Source: Ensifer sp. IC3342 (GTDB lineage: Bacteria; Pseudomonadota; Alphaproteobacteria; Rhizobiales; Rhizobiaceae). From it: a DNA stretch of 64,000 bases. Position numbers and translations under genes: made by a program. Shown here one piece after another: positions 9,105 through 18,040 of this stretch. The notes under the pieces are model-generated. The model was not told where the DNA came from. It was given only the letters and a program-made list of their open reading frames with translations, and did not search any database. The stretch is from the NCBI RefSeq assembly GCF_020193655.1, contig NZ_JADYVE010000001.1:1116001-1180000 (forward strand), given 5' to 3'. The stretch's first letter is position 1; each line of letters opens with the position of its first letter.

Positions 9105-11336
9105 TCAGGCTTCGAGAAGGCGTGTAATTTCGGCCGTGAGGCGCTCTGGTTCCGCCGGCTTCGGCAATACCGAGTCCGCTCCGGCTGCGATCAGGAGCTC
9201 GTGCAGGTCGTCGCGTGTATCGGACGTCAACACTATCACGGGCAAACGGCGGCGGTGCCCGGCCGTTTCCTCCTCGCGCAGGCGCTTCAGCATCGCCAGG
9301 CCATCGCCGCCCGGCATGTTGAGGTCGGTAAGGATCAGGCGTGGCCTCTTGTGTGTCGTTTCGCCGGGCCCATGCAACGCGCGATCGAGGCTTGCGAAAT
9401 CTCCAACCTGGCGGACCAGATATCCTGCTCGCCGGAGTATCGTCCTCAGGATGAGCGCATTGACCGGATCGTCCTCGGCAAGGAGTATATCGTAATCGCC
9501 CTGTTCGCCTGCCTCGCCCGACGCCTCCCGCAGTATAGGCCGGTTGTCGTTGATCGCATCCCGCTTCTCGATGCCCTTCAGCCGCCCGAGCAAGACCTCC
9601 ACCAGCGACTTTTCGCGCAAGGGGCGGATGAGCCATGCCTCATAGCCATCGATCTGGTTCACCGGATGAACGGTGCGCTCCTCCGGGTTGATGAGGTAGG
9701 TTCGGCGCAGCTTCAGGCAGGCGATTTCCGGTCGCAGTGCAAGGAGACGGCGGAACTCATCCGAATGGCGATGGTCAACGATGATGTCGGTCAGCGCCAG
9801 GTCGTTCGACAAGACGGCGGCGGCGATGGCTTCGGCGGCGGCAAGCGTCGGCGCGCGATGACACACTCCGCCAAGGGTCGTAATCGTCGCGGAGAGCGCG
9901 TTCAGGACGGGACCATCAGGAGCCAGCGCCAGCACGTGGGCACCGGATAGCACGCCATCTCGCGCGGCAGCCGAAGGACCAGCCCCGATCAACGGAAACC
10001 GGACTTCGAACCGGCTTCCCCGGCCGGCGGCGCTGGAAGCGGTCAGGCTGCCGCCGAAAGCCTCCATGATCCTGCGTGAAATCGCGAGACCCAGGCCGGT
10101 TCCCTTGGCGCGCTGACTATCGTCCCCGGCCTGCTCGAATTCCTCGAATACGCGCCCGAGCTCATCGGCCGACATTCCAGGGCCAGTGTCGTCGATCCGG
10201 ATCCTGACGCCGCCATCGGCAACGTCGGCGGCAATGAGGACGCCACCGATCTCAGTGAACTTCACGGCATTGCCGATCACGTTGAAGAGCACCTGCCTGA
10301 GGCGTGCGGCGTCGAACACCGTTGCTGCCGGCACGTCGGCTGCAACGGTTGCGGCGATCTCTATGCCTTTCTCGTGCGCGCGGTGAGCGAGCATCTCAAC
10401 CACGCTCTCGATGACGAGGCGCAGGTCCTGCTGCGACGGGCGCAACTGAAACCGCCCGGCCGAAAGCGAGGAGAAGTCGATCAGATCCTCGACCAGTTGC
10501 ACCAATGCATGGCCGGATTGCTGCATGCCGGCGAGGTAGTTCTTCTGCTCCGCTGACAGCCGGGTCTGGCCGAGCAGGTGGCTCATACCCAGAATGCCGG
10601 AGAGTGGCGTGCGGACCTCGTGGCTGACGGTGGCAAGAAGACGCGACTTCGCGCGGCTTGCCTCCTCGGCGCGGCGGCGGGCCTCTTCCCGTTCGCGCGC
10701 GGCGCGCGCCTCCTCGGTCACGTCGCGAGCGATGCTGTGACGCATCAGCCTGCCGGTTGCCGGCTCGCGGGCGATCACGTCATGCCAGTCGTAAAGGTGG
10801 ATCCCCCTGGGCGTCGCAATACGCGCAAGATAATGGTTTGGTTCGGTCTTCGGCTCGAAGCTTAGCCCTATCCCCGCGCAGGTCATCCCGCGTACGTCGG
10901 CGCGGTCGCAGACCTTGTGAAAAACGGAGTTGGCGTAGACGATCTGGCCGTCCATCGTGCGCACGATGGCAAGATCGCCAAGTCCGTCATGAATTGTCGA
11001 AAGCAGCGTCGAGGTTTCAAACCGCTGCCAGTCTTCGTCACAGGCGACCTCACGCAACGCTTCCCCTCGCCCGTCCGCCGTGTCGATGCCCCCGGCGAGA
11101 AGCAGGAAGGCCCCGGCAAGGCCGCCGGCAGCCACAAGCGCCGAAAACAGGGGGAAGCCGTTCGCCGAGCCCGCCGCAAAGAGGATCGCCGCCGAGGCGA
11201 TGCCTGCAAGAGCGCAGGCGGCGCGCGCCGGCCAATGGCCTTTGGCATCGGCGGCCAACGGTGCGACCCCGCCCGCACGGGCTCCCGTGCCGAAACCGGA
11301 ATCGATCCGCTGCTTAAGTCGTGACGCTTCGCTCAT
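9105..11336 (-). CDS. Hybrid sensor histidine kinase/response regulator
   Basis: This is a membrane-bound hybrid two-component protein of 743 residues. Two hydrophobic segments lie at about residues 38-58 and 63-82, followed by a PAS-like domain (about 105-210), a short coiled coil rich in Glu/Arg, and HisKA with SHEVRTPLSG (phospho-acceptor His239). The HATPase domain has NAVKFTE, DTGPGMS and GTGLGLAI. A degenerate receiver-like stretch without the phosphorylatable Asp (about 470-590) precedes a canonical C-terminal receiver (LLAEDDPVN; ILTDLNMPGG with Asp671). It is the last gene after lspA, 55 bp downstream, and may be cotranscribed with it. I recognise no signal, and no output domain other than the receiver is present. 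Confidence 0.9.
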   Translation of the reverse strand: MSEASRLKQRIDSGFGTGARAGGVAPLAADAKGHWPARAACALAGIASAAILFAAGSANGFPLFSALVAAGGLAGAFLLLAGGIDTADGRGEALREVACDEDWQRFETSTLLSTIHDGLGDLAIVRTMDGQIVYANSVFHKVCDRADVRGMTCAGIGLSFEPKTEPNHYLARIATPRGIHLYDWHDVIAREPATGRLMRHSIARDVTEEARAAREREEARRRAEEASRAKSRLLATVSHEVRTPLSGILGMSHLLGQTRLSAEQKNYLAGMQQSGHALVQLVEDLIDFSSLSAGRFQLRPSQQDLRLVIESVVEMLAHRAHEKGIEIAATVAADVPAATVFDAARLRQVLFNVIGNAVKFTEIGGVLIAADVADGGVRIRIDDTGPGMSADELGRVFEEFEQAGDDSQRAKGTGLGLAISRRIMEAFGGSLTASSAAGRGSRFEVRFPLIGAGPSAAARDGVLSGAHVLALAPDGPVLNALSATITTLGGVCHRAPTLAAAEAIAAAVLSNDLALTDIIVDHRHSDEFRRLLALRPEIACLKLRRTYLINPEERTVHPVNQIDGYEAWLIRPLREKSLVEVLLGRLKGIEKRDAINDNRPILREASGEAGEQGDYDILLAEDDPVNALILRTILRRAGYLVRQVGDFASLDRALHGPGETTHKRPRLILTDLNMPGGDGLAMLKRLREEETAGHRRRLPVIVLTSDTRDDLHELLIAAGADSVLPKPAEPERLTAEITRLLEA

Positions 11337-11391
11337 GCCGTCGAAATAGCATGGCAGGACTTCCGAATGCCTTCAGCCCGTTTCTAAAGTT

Positions 11392-11883
11392 TTAGCGATC
11401 GCGCCTTTTCGCCAACATGAGCTCGTCGAGGATGATCGCGCCCGCACCGACCGTGATGAAGCTATCCGCGAGGTTGAAAACCGCAAAGGACCAATTGGCG
11501 GTGTGGAACAGGATATAGTCAATGACGTAGCCGAAGAGCAGCCGATCGACGAGGTTGCCGAGCGCACCCGCGATAATCATCGCATAGCCGAGGTGAGCGA
11601 AGAACCTGTCTTTCGGCGTGCGGCGCCAGAGCCAGAGCACGAAGGCGACGACGGCCAGACGCATGCCGACGATGAACCAGTCTTCCATCCCGGAAAGCAT
11701 GGAGAAGGCCACGCCGTAGTTGTAGGTCCGGTAGAGCGCGAGCATGGGAATGACCGCGACCGCCTGCTGAAAGGGCAGAAACGCCTCGACCAGATATTTG
11801 ATGAGCTGGTCGGCGACGAGCGCGAGCAGAATGAAGACCGCAATCGGCAGCGGCCTCGAAAACAGAACCTGCCGCTCACTCAT
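11392..11883 (-). CDS. lspA: Lipoprotein signal peptidase LspA
   Basis: LspA is the inner-membrane aspartyl peptidase that removes signal peptides from diacylglyceryl-prolipoproteins. The 163-residue protein has four predicted membrane segments. The catalytic motifs are [19 protein letters not shown] (first Asp) and [14 protein letters not shown] (second Asp). The start MSERQVLF overlaps the stop of the upstream methyltransferase gene by ATGA, implying translational coupling. A longer in-frame extension upstream lies wholly within that gene and is rejected. Confidence 0.95.
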   Translation of the reverse strand: MSERQVLFSRPLPIAVFILLALVADQLIKYLVEAFLPFQQAVAVIPMLALYRTYNYGVAFSMLSGMEDWFIVGMRLAVVAFVLWLWRRTPKDRFFAHLGYAMIIAGALGNLVDRLLFGYVIDYILFHTANWSFAVFNLADSFITVGAGAIILDELMLAKRRDR

Positions 11884-12740
11884 GCGCCGGCATCCAATGA
11901 CAACAGGTGGCGGCGCGCTTCGAACAGCATGATCCCGGTGGCAATTGCGAGATTGAGCGAGTCCGCCCGGCCTGACTGCGGAATGCGAGCGAGCGCGCCC
12001 GCTTCGCGGGCAAGCTCCTCGGGAAGGCCCGCCTGTTCGTTGCCCATCAGGAGCACGACAGGCTTCGACTTGTAATCGATGGTCCGGTAGTCGACCGAGC
12101 CTGCCAGATGCGTTGCCACGACCCTGACGCCGGCCGCCTTTTGCCACTTGACGAACTCTTCGGCGCTGGCGCGCGCGACGGGCACGGCGAAGACGGAGCC
12201 CATCGTCGCCCGCACGGTCTCGAGCGAGAACGGGTCGGTGGTCTCGCCGACGAGGATGATGCCCGAGGCGCCGGCCGCATCCGCCGTCCGGATGATCGTG
12301 CCGAGATTGCCGGGATCGCGAACGCGGTCGAGCGCCACATAGGTCTCGCCTGCCTCGGGTCGAAGGTCCTTCAGCGCGCGATAACGCTGTTCGAAGATAC
12401 CGACCACCATCTGCGGATTGTCGCGCCGGGTGATCGTCGAAAGCACCTTCTCGCTGACCTCGAGCACCAGGCCGCCCTTGGCAACGGTCTTGGCCGCCAC
12501 CTGCTCAACCTGCGGTTTGCCCTTCGCCGCCTTGGCGTAGACGAGGATCTTGATCTTCCAGCCGAGATCGAGCGCATCGATCACCAGCTTCAGGCCCTCC
12601 GCCATGAAGGAACGCGTCTCGTCGCGATGCTTCTTCTGTGCAAGCGAACGGATGTCCTTGATGATCGGATTGGTGAGGCTGGTCACCTCCTTCACATGGC
12701 CAACGCGCGGCGTGCCGTGATCGCTTCTGTCAGTGTTCAT
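11880..12740 (-). CDS. SpoU/TrmH-family RNA 2'-O-methyltransferase
   Basis: This 286-residue SPOUT methyltransferase probably modifies the 2'-OH of a ribosomal or transfer RNA nucleotide using S-adenosylmethionine. The C-terminal trefoil-knot domain has all three SpoU motifs: [19 protein letters not shown] near residue 143, [15 protein letters not shown] near 227 and [20 protein letters not shown] near 257. The N-terminal part (about residues 18-110) resembles the SpoU substrate-binding domain. The gene overlaps the upstream methyltransferase and downstream lspA by ATGA at both ends. The exact RNA target cannot be told from the sequence. Confidence 0.9.
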   Translation of the reverse strand: MNTDRSDHGTPRVGHVKEVTSLTNPIIKDIRSLAQKKHRDETRSFMAEGLKLVIDALDLGWKIKILVYAKAAKGKPQVEQVAAKTVAKGGLVLEVSEKVLSTITRRDNPQMVVGIFEQRYRALKDLRPEAGETYVALDRVRDPGNLGTIIRTADAAGASGIILVGETTDPFSLETVRATMGSVFAVPVARASAEEFVKWQKAAGVRVVATHLAGSVDYRTIDYKSKPVVLLMGNEQAGLPEELAREAGALARIPQSGRADSLNLAIATGIMLFEARRHLLSLDAGA

Positions 12741-13906
12741 TTGGGTACCCAGCGGCTGAAGAGGGAAGTGGAAAGCGCCCGCCCCGGCTCCTTGCCGTTG
12801 AGACCGCCCTCGCGGATGATGAGCTCTCCCGACTCGACCCGGCCGCCGCGCCCGCGCATCGTTTCGCGCATGAGCTCGTGAATCGAATAGAAGCTCGCGC
12901 GGATGGAATAGGCCGTGAGCACAAGCCCGCGCGCGTCAGGCGACAGGATCTCACGGCAGATGTCGAGCATTGCCGCCAGATGGTCGAAGAGCTGCCAAAC
13001 CTCGCCGTTCGGGCCACGGCCGAACTTAGGCGGATCGGTCAGGATGATGTCATAGCGGCTGCCGCGCCGTTCCTCGCGCTGGATGAACTTCATCGCATCG
13101 TCGCAGATCCAGCGGATCGGCAGCTTTTCGGCGCGCGCCAGCGTCTGGTTTTCGCGCGCCCAGCCGATCGCCTTCTTGGAGGCGTCGACATGCGTCACCT
13201 CGGCGCCCGCCTTGGCGGCAATCAGCGAGGCGACGCCCGTGTAACCGAAGAGATTGAGAACCTTGAGCGGCCGCCCGGCCGTCGTCACCTGGTCCTTCAC
13301 CCAGGACCAATGGGCAAGCTGCTCGGGAAAAACGCCAACGTGCCGAAACGAGGTGAAGCGGCCGAGAAAATCGGTGTCGAGAAGCTGCATCGGCCAGGTT
13401 TCGCCCAGCACCTCCCGCGGGAAACGCCAACGCCCCATCCCATCTTCGTCGGTATCGCCCGTGAAGATCGCATCGGCCTTCTCCCAAACCGACGCCGGCA
13501 GCGCCTTCGGCCATAGCGCCTGCGCTTCGGGGCGGACGATGCGATAGGGTCCGTATTGTTCTAGCTTCTCGCCATTGCCGCTGTCGATCAGATGGTAGCC
13601 TGCCGTCGCCGCCGTCTCGAGAATGAGCGGCACGGTCTCGGCCGGCTTATCGCCAGTTCTTTGCCGGACGGGACGCGTTGGGAGCGCCTCCTGGGCGGAT
13701 CGCTGCCGCTCGCCCTTCGCCGGCGCAGCTTTTGCGGGCGGCCCGCCGCTCTTGGCCTTGAACCCCGCCCCCTTCACCGGGGGGAGCCTTTGCTCATGAC
13801 GGCCGCCACGCGCCTCAGCGCCCCGGCCTTTCGCCGCCGTGACCGAGGGGTTCTTCGACCGCCGATCTTTTTCTTTCACGCGCTGATCCTTGGACTCAAA
13901 AATCAA
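12737..13906 (-). CDS. Class I SAM-dependent methyltransferase (RlmI/RlmK-like), start uncertain
   Basis: This is probably an rRNA (cytosine) methyltransferase. Motif I is VLNLFGYTGVASLIAAKAG, an acidic VDASKKAIGWAREN follows, and the catalytic-site motif is DIILTDPPKFGRGP. The first ~95 residues are a Lys/Arg/Pro/Ala-rich basic tail of low complexity, which could be an RNA-binding extension. No ATG is available between the tail and the catalytic domain. I chose the TTG at 13906 (LIFESKDQR) ahead of the basic tail; the GTG at 13879 is a close alternative. The open frame continues to 14482 but there overlaps the divergent CoxG gene, so a longer protein is unlikely. It is the first gene of the ATGA-coupled operon with the SpoU gene and lspA. 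Confidence 0.8.
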   Translation of the reverse strand: MIFESKDQRVKEKDRRSKNPSVTAAKGRGAEARGGRHEQRLPPVKGAGFKAKSGGPPAKAAPAKGERQRSAQEALPTRPVRQRTGDKPAETVPLILETAATAGYHLIDSGNGEKLEQYGPYRIVRPEAQALWPKALPASVWEKADAIFTGDTDEDGMGRWRFPREVLGETWPMQLLDTDFLGRFTSFRHVGVFPEQLAHWSWVKDQVTTAGRPLKVLNLFGYTGVASLIAAKAGAEVTHVDASKKAIGWARENQTLARAEKLPIRWICDDAMKFIQREERRGSRYDIILTDPPKFGRGPNGEVWQLFDHLAAMLDICREILSPDARGLVLTAYSIRASFYSIHELMRETMRGRGGRVESGELIIREGGLNGKEPGRALSTSLFSRWVPK

Positions 13907-14077
13907 ACCACTCGGCGTATCCGCTGATGAACCGAAGCCGCATCCAGCCGGCCCTTCATACCCTCCGTCCAGGGGGGCGATACGCCTAAACCGTGCAAAT
14001 AGCACCGCCGATGCTCTTGGCAAAGCCGTTTCCGATTTGCCAAGATCGAAGTCCGGAGCAGGACGGGAGGAACAGGC

Positions 14078-14536
14078 ATGGACATGACGGGCGAAGAACG
14101 CATCGTTGCGCGGCGCGATGCAGTTTGGCAATACTTGAACGATCCGGAGATCCTGAGGCGATGCATTCCGGGCTGCCAGTCGCTCGAGATGAAATCGCCG
14201 ACGGAACTGACGGCCGTGGTCAAGGTGAAGATCGGACCAGTTTCGGCGACCTTCAACGGCAATGTCGTCCTTTCCAATCTCAATGCGCCCCAGAGCTACA
14301 CGATATCGGGCGAGGGCAAGGGCGGCATTGCCGGTTTTGCCAAGGGCGGCGCAGATGTCACGCTTGTCGAGGAGGGCGATGAAACGGTGCTGCGCTACGA
14401 CGTCAAGGCCGAGGTCGGCGGCAAAATCGCTCAACTCGGCTCGCGCCTGATCGATTCGACAGCGAAAAAGCTCGCGCAACAATTCTTCGCCGATTTCAAC
14501 GTCGCAGTCAGCGGAGCGGCGGAAGCGGCGAGCTGA
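14078..14536 (+). CDS. CoxG-like SRPBCC-domain protein
   Basis: A 152-residue protein of the carbon monoxide dehydrogenase subunit G (CoxG) family, a single SRPBCC ligand-binding fold. The diagnostic order is VWQYLNDPEILRRCIPGC near residue 15, VKVKIGPVSATFNG near 50, and GKGGIAGFAKGGADVTL near 73. In carboxydotrophs CoxG anchors CO dehydrogenase, but many proteobacteria carry stand-alone homologues of unknown role and no cox genes are nearby. The start is supported by GGGAGG about 9 bases upstream. The gene diverges from the methyltransferase operon. Confidence 0.85.
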   Translation: MDMTGEERIVARRDAVWQYLNDPEILRRCIPGCQSLEMKSPTELTAVVKVKIGPVSATFNGNVVLSNLNAPQSYTISGEGKGGIAGFAKGGADVTLVEEGDETVLRYDVKAEVGGKIAQLGSRLIDSTAKKLAQQFFADFNVAVSGAAEAAS

Positions 14537-14563
14537 TCACACGCAGCGGGAAGACACAGCGGA

Positions 14564-14908
14564 TCAGTTCTGCGGCGCTGGCAGCGTTGTCTGCGATGCC
14601 AGTTTCTCCGCCTGGCTGCGCTGCTTTTCCGCTTCACGATGCCACTTTAATGCTTGGTTGGCCTCGTTGCGGGCGCGGCGACGGTATTTTCCTTGACTGA
14701 GCCAAGTCGCCCCAGCCCCAAGGATCAGCCCAACGATGACGGCGAGAAACAGGAACACGAAAAAGGGGGCCGAAACGGAAAGTACGCTGTCGGCCGGGTT
14801 GAACGGATTGAACGCGAAGGTTACCGCCTGACGATTGGCAACGCTCAGTACGATCAGGATGATCCCCAAGGGCACCAGTACAACGATATTGATCAGTCTC
14901 TTGAGCAT
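14564..14908 (-). CDS. LapA-domain (DUF1049) inner-membrane protein
   Basis: This 114-residue protein has two hydrophobic segments (about residues 5-25 and 45-68) joined by a short periplasmic loop containing FAFNPFNPADS. A charged cytoplasmic tail (KYRRRARNEANQALK) follows. That layout is typical of the lipopolysaccharide assembly protein A / DUF1049 family, which in other bacteria helps regulate LPS synthesis. It lies downstream of ihfB on the same strand, separated by about 240 bp that contains two repeats, and converges on the CoxG gene. Confidence 0.85.
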   Translation of the reverse strand: MLKRLINIVVLVPLGIILIVLSVANRQAVTFAFNPFNPADSVLSVSAPFFVFLFLAVIVGLILGAGATWLSQGKYRRRARNEANQALKWHREAEKQRSQAEKLASQTTLPAPQN

Positions 14909-15041
14909 GCATCCGCTCCGGCTGTCGCGTCGGCCCGAAAAATCGCGACGATTTTCGCAAGGCCGCCGCCCAGGTTCAAGGGTATGGAGCCCTTCTCGTG
15001 CGCCGAAAGCACACTCGCTCCATCGATCCGAATTGTTGCGA

Positions 15042-15100
15042 TCTAGAGCGCCGCGCGTTCAGATGAACGCACGAAGGACGCTCTCGCACTTTGATTTCTA
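15042..15100 (-). repeat. Dispersed palindromic element (copy 3), degenerate
   Basis: Inverted arms GCGCGTTCA and TGAACGCAC flank GA, within an element bounded by CTAGAGCG and GCTCTC. On the minus strand it is preceded by ATCAAAGTGCGAGAGCGTCC, recalling the block seen in copies 1 and 2. Confidence 0.5.
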
Positions 15101-15146
15101 GAGCATCTTATCCGCTTTCGGTGATTCCACCCGAAAGCGGGACGCT
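15097..15146. repeat. CTAGAGCAT hairpin repeat downstream of ihfB
   Basis: TCTAGAGCAT is followed within a few bases by perfect 10-bp arms CCGCTTTCGG and CCGAAAGCGG around a 9-nt loop. A relative of this unit overlaps the rpoN stop codon at 20557-20606. The hairpin immediately follows the ihfB stop and may act as a transcript 3' end. Confidence 0.55.
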
Positions 15147-15446
15147 TTAGTCGTCGTTGCCGTTCATACCGGGATTGAGGCGCTCGCGCAGTTCCTTGCC
15201 GGTTTTGAAGAAGGGGACCCATTTCTCCTCGACGAAGACGGAGTCGCCCGTGCGCGGATTGCGACCCGAGCGCGACGGCCTGTTCTTGACCGAGAAGGCA
15301 CCGAAGCCGCGTAACTCAACACGGTTTCCGGCCGCCAGTGCATCCGTGATCTCATCAAGAACCGCATTGACGATATTTTCGACGTCGCGGTGGTAGAGAT
15401 GCGGATTGCGTGCGGCCACAATCTGCACCAGTTCTGACTTGATCAC
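15147..15446 (-). CDS. ihfB: Integration host factor subunit beta
   Basis: IHF-beta pairs with IHF-alpha to bend DNA sharply and supports recombination, replication and sigma-54 promoters. The 99-residue protein has the HU/IHF fold: [18 protein letters not shown] at the N-terminus, then [17 protein letters not shown] and [12 protein letters not shown]. The intercalating Pro sits in NPRTG. VELRGFG and the length are characteristic of the beta rather than alpha subunit. It lies 115 bp downstream of sppA, as in many rhizobia. Confidence 0.95.
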   Translation of the reverse strand: MIKSELVQIVAARNPHLYHRDVENIVNAVLDEITDALAAGNRVELRGFGAFSVKNRPSRSGRNPRTGDSVFVEEKWVPFFKTGKELRERLNPGMNGNDD

Positions 15447-15561
15447 TGTCGCCCCCTTGGTTTTTTGCTTTTTCTGTCTGTTTCGTGGCTTCGACAGGCG
15501 TCACAACGCTCACTCTGAGCCAACCGAGCCTTCGGCTCAGGACAACTTATGACGCCGTCTC

Positions 15562-16521
15562 CTATTGCCCATCAACCTGCCAAACCGAAACAAGACCGTC
15601 AAGAAACAACTTCTCGCCGCCGATTTTTTCGAGTCCCTTCATTGCCGGAAAAGCGTCATATCCCAAAGCCTTGATCCACTCGGAGACGACCCCGCCGAGG
15701 CCGAAAGGCAATGTTCCGCTCGGCGCCTCCCAGTCCACCACCGGAAGGCCCTTCGGGATGTTGCGGCTGACGAGGAACGCCCTGATCTCGTCGTCACCAC
15801 CCAGCGTATCGATGAGCCTGTCCTTCAGCGCCTGCCGCCCGGTGAAGATACGGCCATCGGCAAGGGCGAGCGCGTCCGGCCGTGGGATCTTGCGCCGTTC
15901 GGCCACAAGATCGACGAACCAGCCGTAGCTGTCATCGATCATCGCCTGGATCATCGCCCTGGCCTCCTGGCTCGGCGGATGGAAAGGAGAGGGTTCGGCC
16001 TTGAGTGGTCGCGATTTTATCGACTCGAGCGACACGCCGAGTTTGTCCATCAGGGTCTTGACCTGCGGGTACTGGAAGATCACGCCGATCGAGCCGGTGA
16101 TGGAGGTCTCTCCGGCGACGATGTGGTCACCGGCAAGCGCGATCATATAGCCGGCCGAGGCGGCGAGCGTTCGGACGTCCGAAACGACCGGCTTCTTCGC
16201 GGCGACCTTGCGGATCGCCTTGTAGATGACCTCGCCGCCATAGGTGGTGCCGCCCGGCGACGAGATCGTCACGATGAGCGCCCTGACCGAATCGTTGTCG
16301 GCGATACGCTCCAGCCGCTCGACCAGCTCACGGTCGTCCTGGATCAAGCCAGATACGGCAACGCGCGCAACGTGGTGGCGCGCGCGCCCGGTCACCTCGC
16401 TCCAGCCCGAGAAGGCATAAAGCACGAGGCCCACGCCCACGAGGATTGCGGCAGCCGCCCAACGCCAGAAGCTCAACTTGCGGCGCAAGCTGCGACGATC
16501 GGCTATGGCAAGTTCGTCCAT
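15562..16521 (-). CDS. sppA: Signal peptide peptidase SppA (S49 family)
   Basis: SppA is a membrane-anchored serine protease that degrades cleaved signal peptides. One transmembrane segment (FWRWAAAAILVGVGLVLYAF, about residues 18-38) is followed by a periplasmic S49 domain with ISSPGGTTYGGEVIYKAI and LAASAGYMIA, which carries the catalytic Ser. TGSIGVIFQYP lies further on. At 319 residues it is the short, single-domain form. The start MDELAIADRR is chosen for its GGGAGAG ribosome binding site. The frame is open 15 codons upstream without such a site. Confidence 0.93.
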   Translation of the reverse strand: MDELAIADRRSLRRKLSFWRWAAAAILVGVGLVLYAFSGWSEVTGRARHHVARVAVSGLIQDDRELVERLERIADNDSVRALIVTISSPGGTTYGGEVIYKAIRKVAAKKPVVSDVRTLAASAGYMIALAGDHIVAGETSITGSIGVIFQYPQVKTLMDKLGVSLESIKSRPLKAEPSPFHPPSQEARAMIQAMIDDSYGWFVDLVAERRKIPRPDALALADGRIFTGRQALKDRLIDTLGGDDEIRAFLVSRNIPKGLPVVDWEAPSGTLPFGLGGVVSEWIKALGYDAFPAMKGLEKIGGEKLFLDGLVSVWQVDGQ

Positions 16522-16781
16522 GGGTCTCTCCCGTTTTTCTTGGCTCGAGGTTCTGTCAGTTTCCAACGGAACATGCTATTTGCGCGAGCCGCGGCAAATT
16601 AGATAGCGGTGGTTGACGGCCGTTAAAAGCCGCAACCGCTTTTTTCGCAGCCCTTCAAAGTTTTTGTCGCTCCATTGTCGGACGACAGGAAAATAACCAT
16701 ATTCGCGGTGACTTACGCCATTGTATGTAAATGCGGATCCTCCGGGGCCGCCGAGACTCAAGGGAACCGACAGGCCTCTCC

Positions 16782-17450
16782 ATGCTGAACGAAGCACGAT
16801 TTCCCGGAATCTTTGCAGATTCGGGCACGAGTTCTTCCGATGCCTATGCTTCGGCGGCGCGGCATTCTGCGCGGGTGAGACGCCTCAAGGTTCTGTTGCC
16901 GCTCGTCGCCAGCATCATCGCCATGATCTTCGTGGCCGTTTCCTTCGTGCGCGCCTTCCTGCCGGAAGAGTTGCAACTCGAAACGGCAACGATCGAGAAC
17001 GGAAAGATCGTCATGCGGAATCCCGCGATCTCCGGTCGCAACAAGCAGGACATCAGCTATTCCATGAAAGCGCAGCGTGCGCTTCAGGACATAGCAAATC
17101 CGGACCTCATCACGCTCGAAACCATTCACGCCGAAATGCCTGTTAACGATACGTTGATCGCAACGGTGGATGCGGCCAGCGGCATCTACGATCGCGGCGC
17201 CAACACGCTGGATATGAACGCACCGTTCACGATTTCCATGAATAATGGCGTCAACGCCGATTTTCAGTCGGCCTATCTGGACATCAATGCCGGCGAGATG
17301 GAAACGAAGCGCCCGATCGCGATCAGCATGAACGGCGGATCGATCATTGCGCAGACGCTGCGAATGACAGATAAGGGACGTATTGTAACATTTGAGGGCA
17401 TGGTCAAGGTCAATGTCGACCCGAGCGCCATCCGCAAGAACGCAAAATAG
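16782..17450 (+). CDS. lptC: LPS export periplasmic protein LptC
   Basis: LptC is a bitopic inner-membrane protein that passes lipopolysaccharide from LptBFG to LptA. The 222-residue protein has a cytoplasmic N-terminus, one transmembrane segment (LLPLVASIIAMIFVAVSFV, about 37-56) and a periplasmic beta-jellyroll-like remainder (DUF1239/LptC). It is identified by that layout and by its position before lptA and lptB, with 14 bp to lptA. I chose MLNEARF as the start; an in-frame ATG at 16731 would add 17 residues. Neither start has a strong Shine-Dalgarno sequence. Confidence 0.87.
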   Translation: MLNEARFPGIFADSGTSSSDAYASAARHSARVRRLKVLLPLVASIIAMIFVAVSFVRAFLPEELQLETATIENGKIVMRNPAISGRNKQDISYSMKAQRALQDIANPDLITLETIHAEMPVNDTLIATVDAASGIYDRGANTLDMNAPFTISMNNGVNADFQSAYLDINAGEMETKRPIAISMNGGSIIAQTLRMTDKGRIVTFEGMVKVNVDPSAIRKNAK

Positions 17451-17464
17451 GACCTGGTGCACCC

Positions 17465-18028
17465 ATGTCGGTCAAACCTGCCGTGTTTTTTAGAATTTCA
17501 GCCAGTCTCGCTGTTGCCGGGCTCGGTGCGTTGATGATTGTTACCAGCGCTTCGGCACAGGCCACCTCCAGCCGGATGAGGGGCCTTCAGCTCTCGAATG
17601 ACAAGCCGATCCAGATCGAGAGCGACAAGCTCGAGATCAAGGATCCCGAGAGCAAGGCCATCTTCACCGGCAACGTGAAGGTCGTCCAGGGCACGACTAC
17701 ACTGCAGGCGGGCACCATGACCGTCTTCTACAAGACGGAAGGCGGCGCCACGGTGACGAGCGGCAATGCCGATATCGACCGGATCGAGGTTAGCAACAAG
17801 GTGTTCCTCAGTTCCGGAGCGCAGCAGGCGACGGGCGACAGCGGCCTTGTAAACATGACCGAGCAGACGATCGTCCTCAAGGGCGAGAAGGTGGTCCTGT
17901 CGGAAGGCAAGAACGTCTTCGTCGGCTGCCAGCTGAACGTACAGATGGATACGGGCGAAGCACAGCTCGAAGCCTGCGGCGGCCGCGTGCAGATTCAACT
18001 TGACCCGCAGTCCCGCAAGCAGAACTGA
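17465..18028 (+). CDS. lptA: LPS transport periplasmic protein LptA (OstA-like)
   Basis: LptA forms the periplasmic bridge that carries lipopolysaccharide to the outer-membrane LptDE complex. The 187-residue precursor has a signal peptide (hydrophobic stretch at about residues 9-30, likely cleaved after TSASAQA). The OstA domain follows: IQIESDKLEIKDPESKAIFT, GNVKVVQGTTTLQAGTM, then further beta-rich repeats. It lies 14 bp after lptC and 12 bp before lptB, consistent with one transcript. Confidence 0.93.
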   Translation: MSVKPAVFFRISASLAVAGLGALMIVTSASAQATSSRMRGLQLSNDKPIQIESDKLEIKDPESKAIFTGNVKVVQGTTTLQAGTMTVFYKTEGGATVTSGNADIDRIEVSNKVFLSSGAQQATGDSGLVNMTEQTIVLKGEKVVLSEGKNVFVGCQLNVQMDTGEAQLEACGGRVQIQLDPQSRKQN

Positions 18029-18040
18029 CGTAGACCGCTC

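Noticed and set aside
13907-14482. Extension of the methyltransferase frame to 14482
   Set aside because: It would overlap the divergent CoxG gene almost completely and adds sequence with no family resemblance.
15480-15545. Terminator between sppA and ihfB (GAGCC-TTC-GGCTC)
   Set aside because: Only a 5-bp stem without a T-tract in the direction of transcription; not distinguishable from chance.
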